From NCBI GenBank assembly GCA_033852165.1, contig JAWSUZ010000023.1, forward strand, positions 96,012 through 160,011: a stretch of DNA of 64,000 nucleotides. Reading direction: 5' to 3'. Of this stretch, positions 54,322-63,499 are shown one piece after another. A program made the translations under genes and the position numbers. Positions within the stretch are counted from its first letter, which is position 1. Each line of letters opens with the position of its first letter. Source of the stretch: Agarilytica sp033852165 (lineage in GTDB: Bacteria > Pseudomonadota > Gammaproteobacteria > Pseudomonadales > Cellvibrionaceae). The notes under the pieces were generated by a model, which saw only the letters and a list, made by a program, of their open reading frames with translations, was not told where the DNA came from and searched no databases.

Positions 54322-55413
54322 ATGAACAAATCCGTTCTAGACCGTAGAAGACAAATCCGTATCCGATCAACCTTGATCGCCAGTGCTGATTACGTCTTAA
54401 ACATTGCTATATTGGGAACATTCTTTATATTCGCTAAAGTCGAATTACCAGCCGTAATTGCCATAGTTTTATTAACAGTTTTTATCAATATTGTTTTTTT
54501 AAGTCTTACTGTTTCTGGCAAAAGCGAATCCTATAGTGACCCCTCACTTACAACGCTTCAAATCAGTGCCGGCTGCATCGCGAATTTAGTATCGTTAGCC
54601 TTAGCACCACAAATGGCCTATGTTTTTGCCATAAACTTATTTATCCCCCTCGCCTATGGCAGCCTCCACTTTAAGCGTGGAGGCTTTATATTGGCATGGG
54701 TTTTAGTCACCATATCTTTCGTCACTATCATCCATTTCTCCGAAAATTCCGTTCAATTCGCCATCAACTCGGCAACCGACAAATATTTATTTTCCCTCGT
54801 CGTTAGCTCAGCCTTAGGGCGCTTTTTAATTATCAATGCTGAAGTTTCCAATATTAGGCACCAACTACGCGATAAGAATCGAGCATTAAAAAAAGCCTTT
54901 GGCCTTTTAAGAGAGGTTACTGAAAAAGACGAGCTTACAGGTATGGCCAACCGCCAGGCATTTACGAACATTTTGCTAGAATCCTGCAGTCCTCTGGTCG
55001 AAAAAAATAGTCTATACATTGCCATTATTGAAATTGGCGCACTCACAAAAACTAACGATAAAACCATACGGGAAAAATCCATTCGTGCCGTAAGCGACAT
55101 TTTAAGCTGTCGCTTACGGCGCAGCGACACCATCGCTCGCTTTAGTGAAAATCAGTTTGCCCTACTACTGCCTGAATCCCCCAAACACGCCGTTATACGC
55201 GTGCTCGAACGCGCCCGACTTGAAATAGAAGATATCAACTGGGATTACTACAATGTAAAACCTCCCGTCACCACCGCCATTGGCCTCACAGAATGGCTCA
55301 AAGGGGATAACCCCTTTGAGACCCTAGCTCAGTGTGAAACGGCACTAAACACAGCAAAATTGGGCAAGTCAAAAGGGTTTTTCTTTTACGGCTCAGAAAC
55401 CGCTGTTGCCTAA
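54322..55413 (+). CDS. Membrane protein with degenerate GGDEF domain
   Basis: A 363-aa protein. The first 190 residues contain about five or six hydrophobic segments. A GGDEF domain fold follows (about 205-355; KDELTGMANRQAF is its conserved start). The signature GGDEF is replaced by SENQF (residues 275-279) and the metal-binding Asp region reads IEIGALTKT, so cyclase activity is unlikely. It may be a receptor or scaffold. The gene contains two strong hairpins with the same loop (54661-54685 and 55087-55120). ATG start, about 130 bp after the glycosyltransferase-like gene. Confidence 0.8.
   Translation: MNKSVLDRRRQIRIRSTLIASADYVLNIAILGTFFIFAKVELPAVIAIVLLTVFINIVFLSLTVSGKSESYSDPSLTTLQISAGCIANLVSLALAPQMAYVFAINLFIPLAYGSLHFKRGGFILAWVLVTISFVTIIHFSENSVQFAINSATDKYLFSLVVSSALGRFLIINAEVSNIRHQLRDKNRALKKAFGLLREVTEKDELTGMANRQAFTNILLESCSPLVEKNSLYIAIIEIGALTKTNDKTIREKSIRAVSDILSCRLRRSDTIARFSENQFALLLPESPKHAVIRVLERARLEIEDINWDYYNVKPPVTTAIGLTEWLKGDNPFETLAQCETALNTAKLGKSKGFFFYGSETAVA
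54661..54685. repeat. Intragenic hairpin 1, loop TTTAAGC
   Basis: AGCCTCCAC and GTGGAGGCT are a perfect 9-bp GC-rich pair around TTTAAGC, followed by TTTATATT. It lies within the degenerate GGDEF gene and resembles an intrinsic terminator on the coding strand. Confidence 0.65.
55087..55120. repeat. Intragenic hairpin 2, loop TTTTAAGC
   Basis: GCCGTAAGCGACA and TGTCGCTTACGGC are a perfect 13-bp pair around an 8-base loop TTTTAAGC. It is in the same gene as hairpin 1, and the last seven loop bases are identical to its loop. Confidence 0.7.
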
Positions 55414-55583
55414 ACGAACTCACCCTGCCCGGCACTTCCAAACTGAAAAGAACAGCGCGCTACTTAGCTCTTAAGCCGCTCCCCCGTTAACTTTATCGCT
55501 CCCTCCTCTAAGCAAATTTCAGCAAACCACAGTAATATTTATAGAATCACGAGAAAAGGACTCAATGGCGTCAATAGAATACA

Positions 55584-56361
55584 ATGCGCGCCATTAATCT
55601 TATCGAACATATCATCCTCCTCGCTATATCTCTCGTCGCAAACCTCCTATCGGCAATGGCTGACGGCGGTACTGGGTTACTGCAACTCCCGGCCCTTATT
55701 TTCTTAGAGCTGCCCTTTGCCATAGCTCTAGCAACACACAAAATAGCCACCGTTGCTCTCGGAGTCGGCGCTACCGCAAAACATATACAAGAAAAAAACG
55801 TACAAACAGGCTTTGCGATTCTTATGCTTGCCAGTGGTCTCCCTGGCGTAATATTGGGCGCGAATATTATTCTGGAAATACCAGAATCTCTCGCAAAGTT
55901 CATGCTGGGCATATTGACCATTGATATCGGTGTCTACTCCCTATTACATAAAACACTTGGCAACACCTTCAACCCCAAGCATCGTGACACCAAAGGTTTG
56001 ATCATCGGCTGCCTGGGATTGTTTATATTGGGCATATTCAATGGTTCCCTAACATCTGGCACCGGCCTTTTTGTTACTATATGGCCTAATCAGTTGGTTT
56101 GGCTTTGACTACAAAAGGGCAACCGCTTACACCCTTATAATGGTGGGTTTATTTTGGAATGGTACGGGGGCTACGACCCTTGCGTTACAAGCTCCGGTTA
56201 AATGGTCATGGCTACCCATGCTACTATTAGGCTCGGTTGTCGGAGGATATTTTGGTGCCCATGTAGCAATAAAATACGGCAACCTCCTAATTAAAACGAC
56301 ATTTCAAGTCGTAACCATATTTGTTGGTATCTCACTTATTTACGCAAGCACACTAAATTAA
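55584..56361 (+). pseudogene. TauE/SafE-family sulphite exporter, frameshifted
   Basis: TauE/SafE proteins are small membrane exporters for sulphite/sulphonates or related anions. The N-terminal part (55584-56108) reads MRAINLIEHIILL..., contains GTGLFVTIW and runs into a wrong-frame stop. The C-terminal part (in another frame, open from 56071) continues LISWFGFDYKRATAYTLIMV. Dropping one C of the CC at 56085-56086 joins TGG to CTA-ATC and restores a continuous protein of 258 aa, the family size, with about eight membrane segments. Either the gene is damaged, the base is a sequencing error, or (least likely) it is a recoded frame. The downstream CPBP gene starts 1 bp after the stop. Confidence 0.8.
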
Positions 56362-56362
56362 T

Positions 56363-57205
56363 ATGACGCTCATTCATCGACTACACCCTAAAAATATATT
56401 TATCGCCCTAGATGAAATAGATGCTCAGCCCCCTTCTTACACACTAGACCGGCCACAAGCACTCCGACGTGTATTCATCACCATGGCCTGCGTCGCTGTA
56501 TGTCTTTTACTCATACACTACATGAAGTACAACACCTCCTTTCGCGCAAGCTTAGCCTTACTTTCAAATATCCAAGGGCGCGATGGCCATTTTTGGCTTT
56601 CCCAGATTAACGCCACAGGGTTTGGTCGGCTTATCGGTTACGCTTGGTGGACGTTATGGCATGTGGTCGGGTTCGTTGTCATTCCATTTTTTGTCATTCG
56701 CTATGTACTCAAAACCCCATTTCTCGATATGGGGTGGCGCTGGCAAGATACCAATAAACACTGGCGTGGCTACCTCTTACTTCTTAGTCCTATTTTGGTT
56801 TTTGTTGTCGTCGTGAGCCAAGGCCAGGATTTCGTAGATCACTACCCGTTTTACAAGCAAGCAGGTAGAAGCTGGTTTGATTTTTTTGCTTGGGAATTTT
56901 TATACCTGCTGCAATTTATCTGCTTAGAATTCTTCTTCCGTGGTTTTTTTATTAATTCATTACGGCCAGCTGTGGGTGCTAATGCAGTTTGGATTATGTG
57001 CGTTCCCTACCTTATGATTCATTTCCCTAAGCTATGGTTGGAAGCAGGCGGAGCTATTCTCTTTGGCCTGTTTTTAGGGATACTGGCTTTACGCTCTCGT
57101 TCTATTTGGGGCGGATTTTGCGTTCACGCAGGTGTTGCCGTGAGTATGGATGTGGCTTCATTGATTAAGCAGGGCGGATTGCCTGATCAGGTTTGGCCGT
57201 TTTGA
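56363..57205 (+). CDS. CPBP-family (CAAX protease-like) membrane protein
   Basis: A 280-aa membrane protein with about seven hydrophobic segments. The CPBP/Rce1 motifs are LEFFFR (residues 188-193), MIHFPK and HAGVAVSMD. The first Glu of the EExxxR motif is Leu here, as in a number of relatives with an EFFFRG motif, so protease activity is uncertain. It starts one base after the TauE stop, suggesting coupled expression. Function is not known. Confidence 0.8.
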   Translation: MTLIHRLHPKNIFIALDEIDAQPPSYTLDRPQALRRVFITMACVAVCLLLIHYMKYNTSFRASLALLSNIQGRDGHFWLSQINATGFGRLIGYAWWTLWHVVGFVVIPFFVIRYVLKTPFLDMGWRWQDTNKHWRGYLLLLSPILVFVVVVSQGQDFVDHYPFYKQAGRSWFDFFAWEFLYLLQFICLEFFFRGFFINSLRPAVGANAVWIMCVPYLMIHFPKLWLEAGGAILFGLFLGILALRSRSIWGGFCVHAGVAVSMDVASLIKQGGLPDQVWPF

Positions 57206-57608
57206 GTTTCTATTCCCTAGTTTCGATACCTTAGGGAGATAACCATTTGGCATAGCAAGCTACCCCTTATTGAAAAACTATTCCCGCAAGTCTAAAATCA
57301 CCTCCCTGCGAACGTGGGCATTAGTTTCACCAAAACAAACTTGCCTCAACAACGATAATTCGGAGCTCGGGTAACCTAAGGAGCTATTTAAAACCATAAC
57401 CATTAATTTTCTCGCTGCATAGTAACTTTTGCCAAACACTAACATCTGACAAGTATCAACATAGGTAGATATAGGAAAGCATATATTAAAAGGCAATTAT
57501 TGGACGACTGATACTAGCAACCGATTAAAAAGCGTTAAACGCACTCCAAAAAATAGCAGCGACCATTTCCCTCCCAACAACAAGAACAACTAAACCTGGC
57601 ATTCTTTC
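57206..57608. other. Intergenic region of 403 bp before the TonB-dependent receptor
   Basis: I looked for a Fur box or other dyad upstream of the receptor and saw no convincing one. A minus-strand frame of 72 codons (57278-57496) has no recognised family. No RNA gene or repeat was seen. Confidence 0.35.
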
Positions 57609-57938
57609 ATGAACACCGATCACCGTCACCAAAACAATTTCATACGTCGACTGATACTTCTCACGGTCATAACCCTTATACCATTTAGCAACCTTGCCAA
57701 CAGTAAGGGAATAAAGGACCTCCAAAGCCCGAAAAAACAAGTTTATTACTTCGATGTACCTCGACAGACGCTAGTACAGGGGATTATCGAATTCGCCATT
57801 CAATCTAATGTAACGGTAATCGTTAACAGTACCGCCATCAAAGAATATCCATCGATATGCCATTGTCGGTTTTTTCACATCAGAAGATGCTCTAGAACAA
57901 CTGCTGTTCAAGTCACCCATGAATTTCACCTATGTTGA
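57609..57938 (+). pseudogene. N-terminal signal/STN domain fragment of the TonB-dependent receptor
   Basis: The frame begins with a signal peptide (MNTDHRHQNNFIRRLILLTV...) and an STN domain (VYYFDVPRQTLVQGIIEFAI, about residues 45-64). After KEYPS the frame drifts to nonsense. Read one frame later from about 57856, the sequence continues YAIVGFFTSEDALEQLLFKSP and joins the receptor body. One extra base (or two missing) near 57852-57858 explains it. STN domains in siderophore receptors usually signal to FecR-type anti-sigma factors; no such genes are nearby. Confidence 0.75.
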
Positions 57939-60204
57939 AAAAAACAACTCATATGTCCTTACTCAAAAGAACAGTAATCAGTTAAACACTCCCGAGGACG
58001 GTATTGATATTGCTCCTCCAACTATCGAAGAAGTCATCGTTAGTGGAGCTCACTTCCCACAACGATATCACTCCATCACAAGCTCTCTGGTCCACGGTAA
58101 TCTCTCCTCTTTTGACACGGCACGATTTATTAATGTATTGCCCTCCGGGCTTCTTCGTGATCAATCAACCGAAACATTGACGGAAATTCTACGGAATACC
58201 AGCGGCATTACACCGGGCGATGGGTTCGCCGATAGCAATGACGATTTTTTTATTCGGGGCTTCCCCCGGAACTCTACCTATATCGACGGGTTTCGCCTGG
58301 AGAATAGTACCGGAACCAAAGTTTCGCCTACAAACATCGAAAAGATAGAAATACTTAAAGGACCATCAACACTACTCTATGGGCAGGCAGAGCCAGGCGG
58401 AGTGGTCAATATCATTCGAAAAAAACCCTTAAGCCAACCACACAGTAAAGTCGAAATATCCAGCGGTAGTGGTAACAAAAAACTCGTGAGCGTTGATATC
58501 GCACGCAGTACATTACCCAACGACTCCCCTTTAGATTTTCGATTAATTTATACTCATCAGCGACAAGAAAAACTGCCGGACGTCACGGAAAGAGAGCAGG
58601 ATCTTGTTGCCCCCACTGCTCGATGGCAAGTCAATAACACCACGCAGATTAATATAGGCGGCGAATTTCAAAAAAGCTCTCAAGTAAGGGATCAAGGTAC
58701 TGTTTTGTTTGCCCCCGAAGGCGAATCTCTCAGCATCGTAACAATAGACTCTCCCGCCAGCCAAGCACGACCAGAGTTCAAATCTGAATTCAAACTATAC
58801 AATATTGATGTAAGGCATGACCTGTCTGACTCTTGGTATATTAATGCGAGCTATTTTAAGCAAAGCGAAAAAAGGCTTGGGGTCCGGGCCAGTTTAAGCT
58901 CATTGACCACCACTAACGTTGTGATAGATAGAGAAGATTTCTCTCCCGATAATACGTTTGTTTTTGTAAATGGTATTTTGATACCGATACCATTCGGCAC
59001 CTCTCTAGAAAGCGACAACGAACAACCGTTCTCGCTAGCCACATTACAGAGCCTTTACGATGAAGAAGCCAAAAGCAATTCGGAGCTATTTAAAATACTC
59101 GCTCAAGGCTCTTCATCGTTTTGGGGCTTAAATCACCACATCAGCGCAGGAGCTGACGTGTATCGTCAAAAATTATTTGAAAAATTTACATTGGAAGAGC
59201 GTATTGACATTCGCTCACTAACATTAGACGGTGAAAACACAACAAACCCCCTAGCCCAAATAGAGAGTTCACTAGCATTCAAAGACGGAGATGGCGAACT
59301 TAGCACTCGATATCAAAACTTGGAATATACGGATTACGGAATCTACGCCCAAGACAGTGTAGAGATTAGCAGTGAACTGATCACGTCCTTCGGTGCCCGC
59401 TATACAGTAACAAGCGGAAGATATAAAAATTCGAATACAGAAACATCTTCAGAAGCATATACCGACTTGGAGACATTTAAGGAGCTTTCAACTGATATTG
59501 GAGCTGTTTATCACGCATCAGATAACGCATCACTGTACTTTAACTACAGCCAAACGGTTATGGCTAATTATCAACTAGATGATTTTGAAACAAAAATTAC
59601 AGAACCCGAAACATCAGAACAACTCGAAGTAGGCGCAAAAATTCTCGCGCTAGACAATCGACTAATTGCCACTGCAGCAATCTATAAAATAAATAAAGCC
59701 AACATTGTAGAGATTAGCTTCACTGACAACCAGAGAAATGCGACAGTCGGTGGAGAACAATCTTCACGAGGCATTGATATTGACTTTAACTATCAACCAT
59801 TCAGCAGCACCTCTTTAATCGGAGCATTTTCCCACGTCAATGCAATCATCACGAAAGGGGAATACGAAGGTAAAACCCCCGTTCTTGCCAGTAGCAACAC
59901 TGCAAGCCTATTTATAAATCACACCTTTTCGGGCCACTCCCTCAACGAGCTAAACATCAATTTTGGAGCCTATTACATTGGCAAACGATATGGAGATCCA
60001 GACAATAAGTTTGAGCTTAAAGGCTACACCGTTTTGGAACTCGGTAGCTCTTATGCATTTTCTGTATTTGAATCCAATACAGTACTTAAAGCCAGCATTA
60101 AAAACCTACAGGATAAAGACTATATATCCTCTTCTGAAGGCGCTATTCGTGTAAATCATGGTGCAGGTCGAACGATTACCGTCTCGCTCAATATCACGCT
60201 ATAG
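57919..60204 (+). CDS. TonB-dependent siderophore receptor (body, plug and barrel)
   Basis: A 761-aa frame holding the TonB box region (IEEVIVSGAHF), the plug domain with TETLTEILRNTSGITPGDGF, FIRGFPRNSTYIDGFRLEN and IEILKGPSTLLYGQAEPGGVVNIIRKKP, typical of the siderophore-receptor subfamily, and the 22-strand beta-barrel ending in VSLNITL. The ATG used here is internal; the true protein would start at 57609 if the frameshift were repaired, about 865 aa in total. Likely substrate is a ferric siderophore, inferred from family only. Energy could come from a TonB such as that at 35416-36030. Confidence 0.88.
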   Translation: MNFTYVEKNNSYVLTQKNSNQLNTPEDGIDIAPPTIEEVIVSGAHFPQRYHSITSSLVHGNLSSFDTARFINVLPSGLLRDQSTETLTEILRNTSGITPGDGFADSNDDFFIRGFPRNSTYIDGFRLENSTGTKVSPTNIEKIEILKGPSTLLYGQAEPGGVVNIIRKKPLSQPHSKVEISSGSGNKKLVSVDIARSTLPNDSPLDFRLIYTHQRQEKLPDVTEREQDLVAPTARWQVNNTTQINIGGEFQKSSQVRDQGTVLFAPEGESLSIVTIDSPASQARPEFKSEFKLYNIDVRHDLSDSWYINASYFKQSEKRLGVRASLSSLTTTNVVIDREDFSPDNTFVFVNGILIPIPFGTSLESDNEQPFSLATLQSLYDEEAKSNSELFKILAQGSSSFWGLNHHISAGADVYRQKLFEKFTLEERIDIRSLTLDGENTTNPLAQIESSLAFKDGDGELSTRYQNLEYTDYGIYAQDSVEISSELITSFGARYTVTSGRYKNSNTETSSEAYTDLETFKELSTDIGAVYHASDNASLYFNYSQTVMANYQLDDFETKITEPETSEQLEVGAKILALDNRLIATAAIYKINKANIVEISFTDNQRNATVGGEQSSRGIDIDFNYQPFSSTSLIGAFSHVNAIITKGEYEGKTPVLASSNTASLFINHTFSGHSLNELNINFGAYYIGKRYGDPDNKFELKGYTVLELGSSYAFSVFESNTVLKASIKNLQDKDYISSSEGAIRVNHGAGRTITVSLNITL

Positions 60205-60224
60205 ACATAAAAATAGAAGGCTGA

Positions 60225-60260
60225 ATCAAGAGTAACTCTGACGGACAATTTACTCTTGAT
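60225..60260. terminator. Hairpin between convergent receptor and VOC genes
   Basis: ATCAAGAGTAA and TTACTCTTGAT (60225-60235, 60250-60260) are a perfect 11-bp pair with a 14-base loop. It lies between convergent genes and may mark the shared transcription end, although the stem is AT-rich and lacks a T-run. Confidence 0.5.
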
Positions 60261-60271
60261 AAGCTCGCTAT

Positions 60272-60670
60272 TTAAGACGCAGGTTTGTGAAACTCGATGA
60301 CATTATCGTCTGGATCTCGGATAAAGATAAACGATGCTCCATCCGGCGTCACAATTGGCCCTTCGGTTATCGTGTAGTCAATTGACTCCAGGTACTTCTG
60401 TGCAGATTCCAAGTCGGTAACTTCAAGTGCAACATGGGTGTAGCCTGTATGTTTTTCAGGAACATCCATTAAAATGTTGAGCGTACTAGTTTCAGACGCA
60501 TTCAAAATAAAATTAATATTGACACCCGAAGGGTGCTCCATTATCGCAACAGGTTCCGGGCCTATAGGGCCAACAATAAACTCAAAACCAAGCTTTGCGT
60601 AAAAGGCTCTACTTTTTTCTAAGTCGCTGACGCGAAGTCCTAGATGGTTGATTCTGGTAATCTCTTTCAT
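60272..60670 (-). CDS. VOC-superfamily (glyoxalase-like) protein
   Basis: A 132-aa protein with the beta-alpha-beta-beta-beta fold of the vicinal oxygen chelate family. INHLGLRVSDLEKSRAFYAKLGF is split over residues 7-29 and FIRDPDDNVIEFHKP ends the protein; the metal-ligand His and Glu are in these segments. It resembles lactoylglutathione lyase-type or dioxygenase-type VOC proteins, but the exact reaction cannot be told. It converges with the TonB-dependent receptor. Confidence 0.8.
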   Translation of the reverse strand: MKEITRINHLGLRVSDLEKSRAFYAKLGFEFIVGPIGPEPVAIMEHPSGVNINFILNASETSTLNILMDVPEKHTGYTHVALEVTDLESAQKYLESIDYTITEGPIVTPDGASFIFIRDPDDNVIEFHKPAS

Positions 60671-60898
60671 TGGGGGTACCTAGCGATTAGACAAAGAAGA
60701 TCTCATTCTAGTTGAATTCACTTTCCCTCGCCATACAGCTGCTCGATGCCCCTCCACACGGCTAACAACGTATAGCTCTAAGCGGAGAATTTTAATCCAG
60801 ACCTTCCAACTTAGATCCAAGACTTGCACCACAACCGAATTACAATAACAATACCCAGCAGCTTACTTTCACAGTCCCACAAATGAGCAGGAATCACT

Positions 60899-63418
60899 TT
60901 GCCACTACCGATCACCCCGCTTTTACCTAAGATACAGACGATCCTTTCGGGTCAAAGTAATCTTGTCCTTCAGGCCGAACCGGGCGCGGGCAAGTCAACC
61001 GCCCTCCCTATAAGCCTAATAGAGGCCGACTGGCTTTGTGGGAAGAAAATTTTGATGCTGGAACCGCGCCGCGTCGCGGCCAAGTCCATCGCCCACTACT
61101 TAGCCGCTCAACTCGGAGAGAAGGTCGGGCAAAGAATCGGCTACCAAGTTAAAAATGATCGTAAAATTTCAAGCGAAACGATTTTAGAAATCGTTACTGA
61201 AGGTATTCTGACCCGGAAATTACAGGGGAACCCTGAAGTCTCAGATATCGCCTTGATTATATTTGATGAGTTTCATGAGCGATCTTTACACGCCGACCTA
61301 TCCTTGATGCTTGCACTTGAAGTACAGCAAACCATTCGAGAGGATTTAAAATTACTCGTCATGTCGGCAACAATCGACACGCAAGCGATTGCTCGATATA
61401 TGAATGAAGCGGGTGCTAACACCGAGATTATTGAGTGCCCTGGTAGAGTTTTCCCTGTCGCTCTCAACTACACCAAAATTCGTAAAATACCGCTTAGCCA
61501 GCAAGTTACCGATGTATTGAAGATGGTATTCAACGATAACGCTCAAGGCGATACACTGGTTTTTCTTCCTGGGCAAGCCGATATTCGACGATGTATGAGC
61601 CAAGCAAAAGAAACGTTTTCCTCTCAACCCAACGTTCTATTTTTACCGCTATTTGGCGCCCTTCCCATCGCCCAACAGGAACAGGCTCTATGCCCCGACC
61701 CGAATGGGAAACGGCGGGTGATTTTTACCACTAATATTGCAGAGACCAGTTTAACAATCGAGGGCGTTACCTGCGTTATCGATAGCGGTTTGGAAAAAAC
61801 ACTGACCTATGATTCAAGCAGCTGCATGACGCGTTTAGAAACGACGTATATTTCAAAGGCCTCTGCAGAACAAAGAAAAGGCCGTGCGGGGCGGACACAA
61901 GCCGGGACGTGTTTTCGGCTATGGGATGAAAACAGGCAAAACACCCTTAAGGATTTTACTGCAGAAGAGATCGTATGTTCAGATCTCAGCGGGCTTGTCT
62001 TAGAGCTATTCCTCTGGGGGGGAAAAGATTTTCAGGATATTCACTGGCTGACGCCACCGCCAGTTCACCACTTTGAATCAGCTAAAAAAACACTGCGCTC
62101 TCTGGGCTTAATTGATGACGACAACGCGGTCACAGCTCTTGGACGTAAGACAGCCAAAATTGGATTGCCGCCACGTTTATCCGCGATGCTTTTACAAGCT
62201 GTCACCAAGATAGAAAAAAATATCGCCTGCGAGTTAGCCGCATTACTTTCGGATCGGGATATTTTTTCTCAACACAACGGTGTCGACATTGTCGATCGTC
62301 TATTGGCAATTCAAGACTATAAAAACAACCGCAAAAAGGCGCTGGCGACTTACCCGATAAAAAGCGGCGCTCTTGAACAACTTCTGCTAAGCACGAAGCC
62401 CCTAAGGCGCCTTGTAAAATGCGAGTCGAACAACGCTTACACCCTGCATCAGTTAGGCGATATCATTGGAAAATTAATGATACTCGCGTACCCCGATCGC
62501 TTAGCAAAGCGACGATCGGATAACTGCGGACGCTATCAGCTGGCCAATGGGAAGGGCGTATTTTTACACGATAATGACCCCCTGTTCGGTTCCGAATGGT
62601 TGGTTATTGCCGATTGCGACGGCCAAAAAAAAGAAGGCCGTATTTACAGTGCCTGCCAAGTCAGCTTTAGCAGCATCAAAGAAAATATTGGCTCCACCTT
62701 GATTGAAGAAGACAAATATACCTTAGACAAGAACAAGCAAAAGATTTTAGGGCGACGTATTACGCGCTATGGCGCGATTCAAATAAAATCGATCAACATC
62801 GAAAAGATTGATCCGTTGAAGTTTCAAGAGTGCTTAAAGCAGATTATTCAGGAACAAGGTTTGGGGATTTTACACTGGACTGAAAAATGCGACAGTTGGG
62901 TAACGAGAGCCCAATGGTTGGGACATCACTTGTCCGGCTTCCCTAAGATTTCTAAAGAAACGCTCCTGCAGAGTACCGATACATGGCTATTTCCGTATAC
63001 ATCGAGCTTAACGAGCATAGCAGCGTTAAAACGCGTGAATATCCTGGAACTGCTGAGCGGAATATTGAGCTGGGATGAGCAGCAATTACTTGAACGTGAA
63101 GCACCGACTCACTACCTTACACCCAGCTCAAAGTCTTTACCGATTACCTACCATGACAATCGTAGCCCTACGGTTTCGGTTGTTTTACAGGAGATGTTTG
63201 GGCAAGTTACTTCACCCATGCTCGCGAACAACACTGTGGCACTCACCTTTGAATTACTGTCTCCCGCCCGACGCCCGATTCAAACCACGAGTGATTTAGG
63301 TAACTTCTGGAAAACGTCATATTTTGATGTTGCAAAGGATATGAAGGGGCGCTATCCAAAACATCGGTGGCCAGACAAACCGTTATTAGAAAAGCCGGGG
63401 AAATCTTACCGTCGATAA
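60899..63418 (+). CDS. hrpB: ATP-dependent helicase HrpB
   Basis: A DEAH-family RNA-helicase-type ATPase of 839 aa. It has Walker A EPGAGKST (GAGKST at 29-34), the Walker B box IIFDEFHERSL (D123-H126), the SAT motif VMSATID, TNIAETSLTIEGV, QRKGRAGRTQAGTCFRLW and the helicase-associated and HrpB C-terminal domains. The start is TTG at 60899 with AGGA seven bases upstream. E. coli HrpB is a non-essential homologue with no firm role. Confidence 0.93.
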   Translation: MPLPITPLLPKIQTILSGQSNLVLQAEPGAGKSTALPISLIEADWLCGKKILMLEPRRVAAKSIAHYLAAQLGEKVGQRIGYQVKNDRKISSETILEIVTEGILTRKLQGNPEVSDIALIIFDEFHERSLHADLSLMLALEVQQTIREDLKLLVMSATIDTQAIARYMNEAGANTEIIECPGRVFPVALNYTKIRKIPLSQQVTDVLKMVFNDNAQGDTLVFLPGQADIRRCMSQAKETFSSQPNVLFLPLFGALPIAQQEQALCPDPNGKRRVIFTTNIAETSLTIEGVTCVIDSGLEKTLTYDSSSCMTRLETTYISKASAEQRKGRAGRTQAGTCFRLWDENRQNTLKDFTAEEIVCSDLSGLVLELFLWGGKDFQDIHWLTPPPVHHFESAKKTLRSLGLIDDDNAVTALGRKTAKIGLPPRLSAMLLQAVTKIEKNIACELAALLSDRDIFSQHNGVDIVDRLLAIQDYKNNRKKALATYPIKSGALEQLLLSTKPLRRLVKCESNNAYTLHQLGDIIGKLMILAYPDRLAKRRSDNCGRYQLANGKGVFLHDNDPLFGSEWLVIADCDGQKKEGRIYSACQVSFSSIKENIGSTLIEEDKYTLDKNKQKILGRRITRYGAIQIKSINIEKIDPLKFQECLKQIIQEQGLGILHWTEKCDSWVTRAQWLGHHLSGFPKISKETLLQSTDTWLFPYTSSLTSIAALKRVNILELLSGILSWDEQQLLEREAPTHYLTPSSKSLPITYHDNRSPTVSVVLQEMFGQVTSPMLANNTVALTFELLSPARRPIQTTSDLGNFWKTSYFDVAKDMKGRYPKHRWPDKPLLEKPGKSYRR

Positions 63419-63499
63419 CCTACGCTAGCATTCCAAATACAAAAAACACAATCTATTAAAAAGAGTCGAACGTGGATTTTAAATTTTACAAATGAATAT

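Noticed and set aside
55584..56361. Programmed +1 frameshift in the TauE gene
   Set aside because: The site TGG-CCT-A does not resemble well-known recoding signals and a simple indel explains it as well; I cannot distinguish without reads.
57278..57496. Minus-strand open frame of 72 codons ending CFGETNAHVRREVILDLRE
   Set aside because: It reads somewhat like the tail of a real protein, but no family, ribosome site or neighbour supports it, and its first half looks random.
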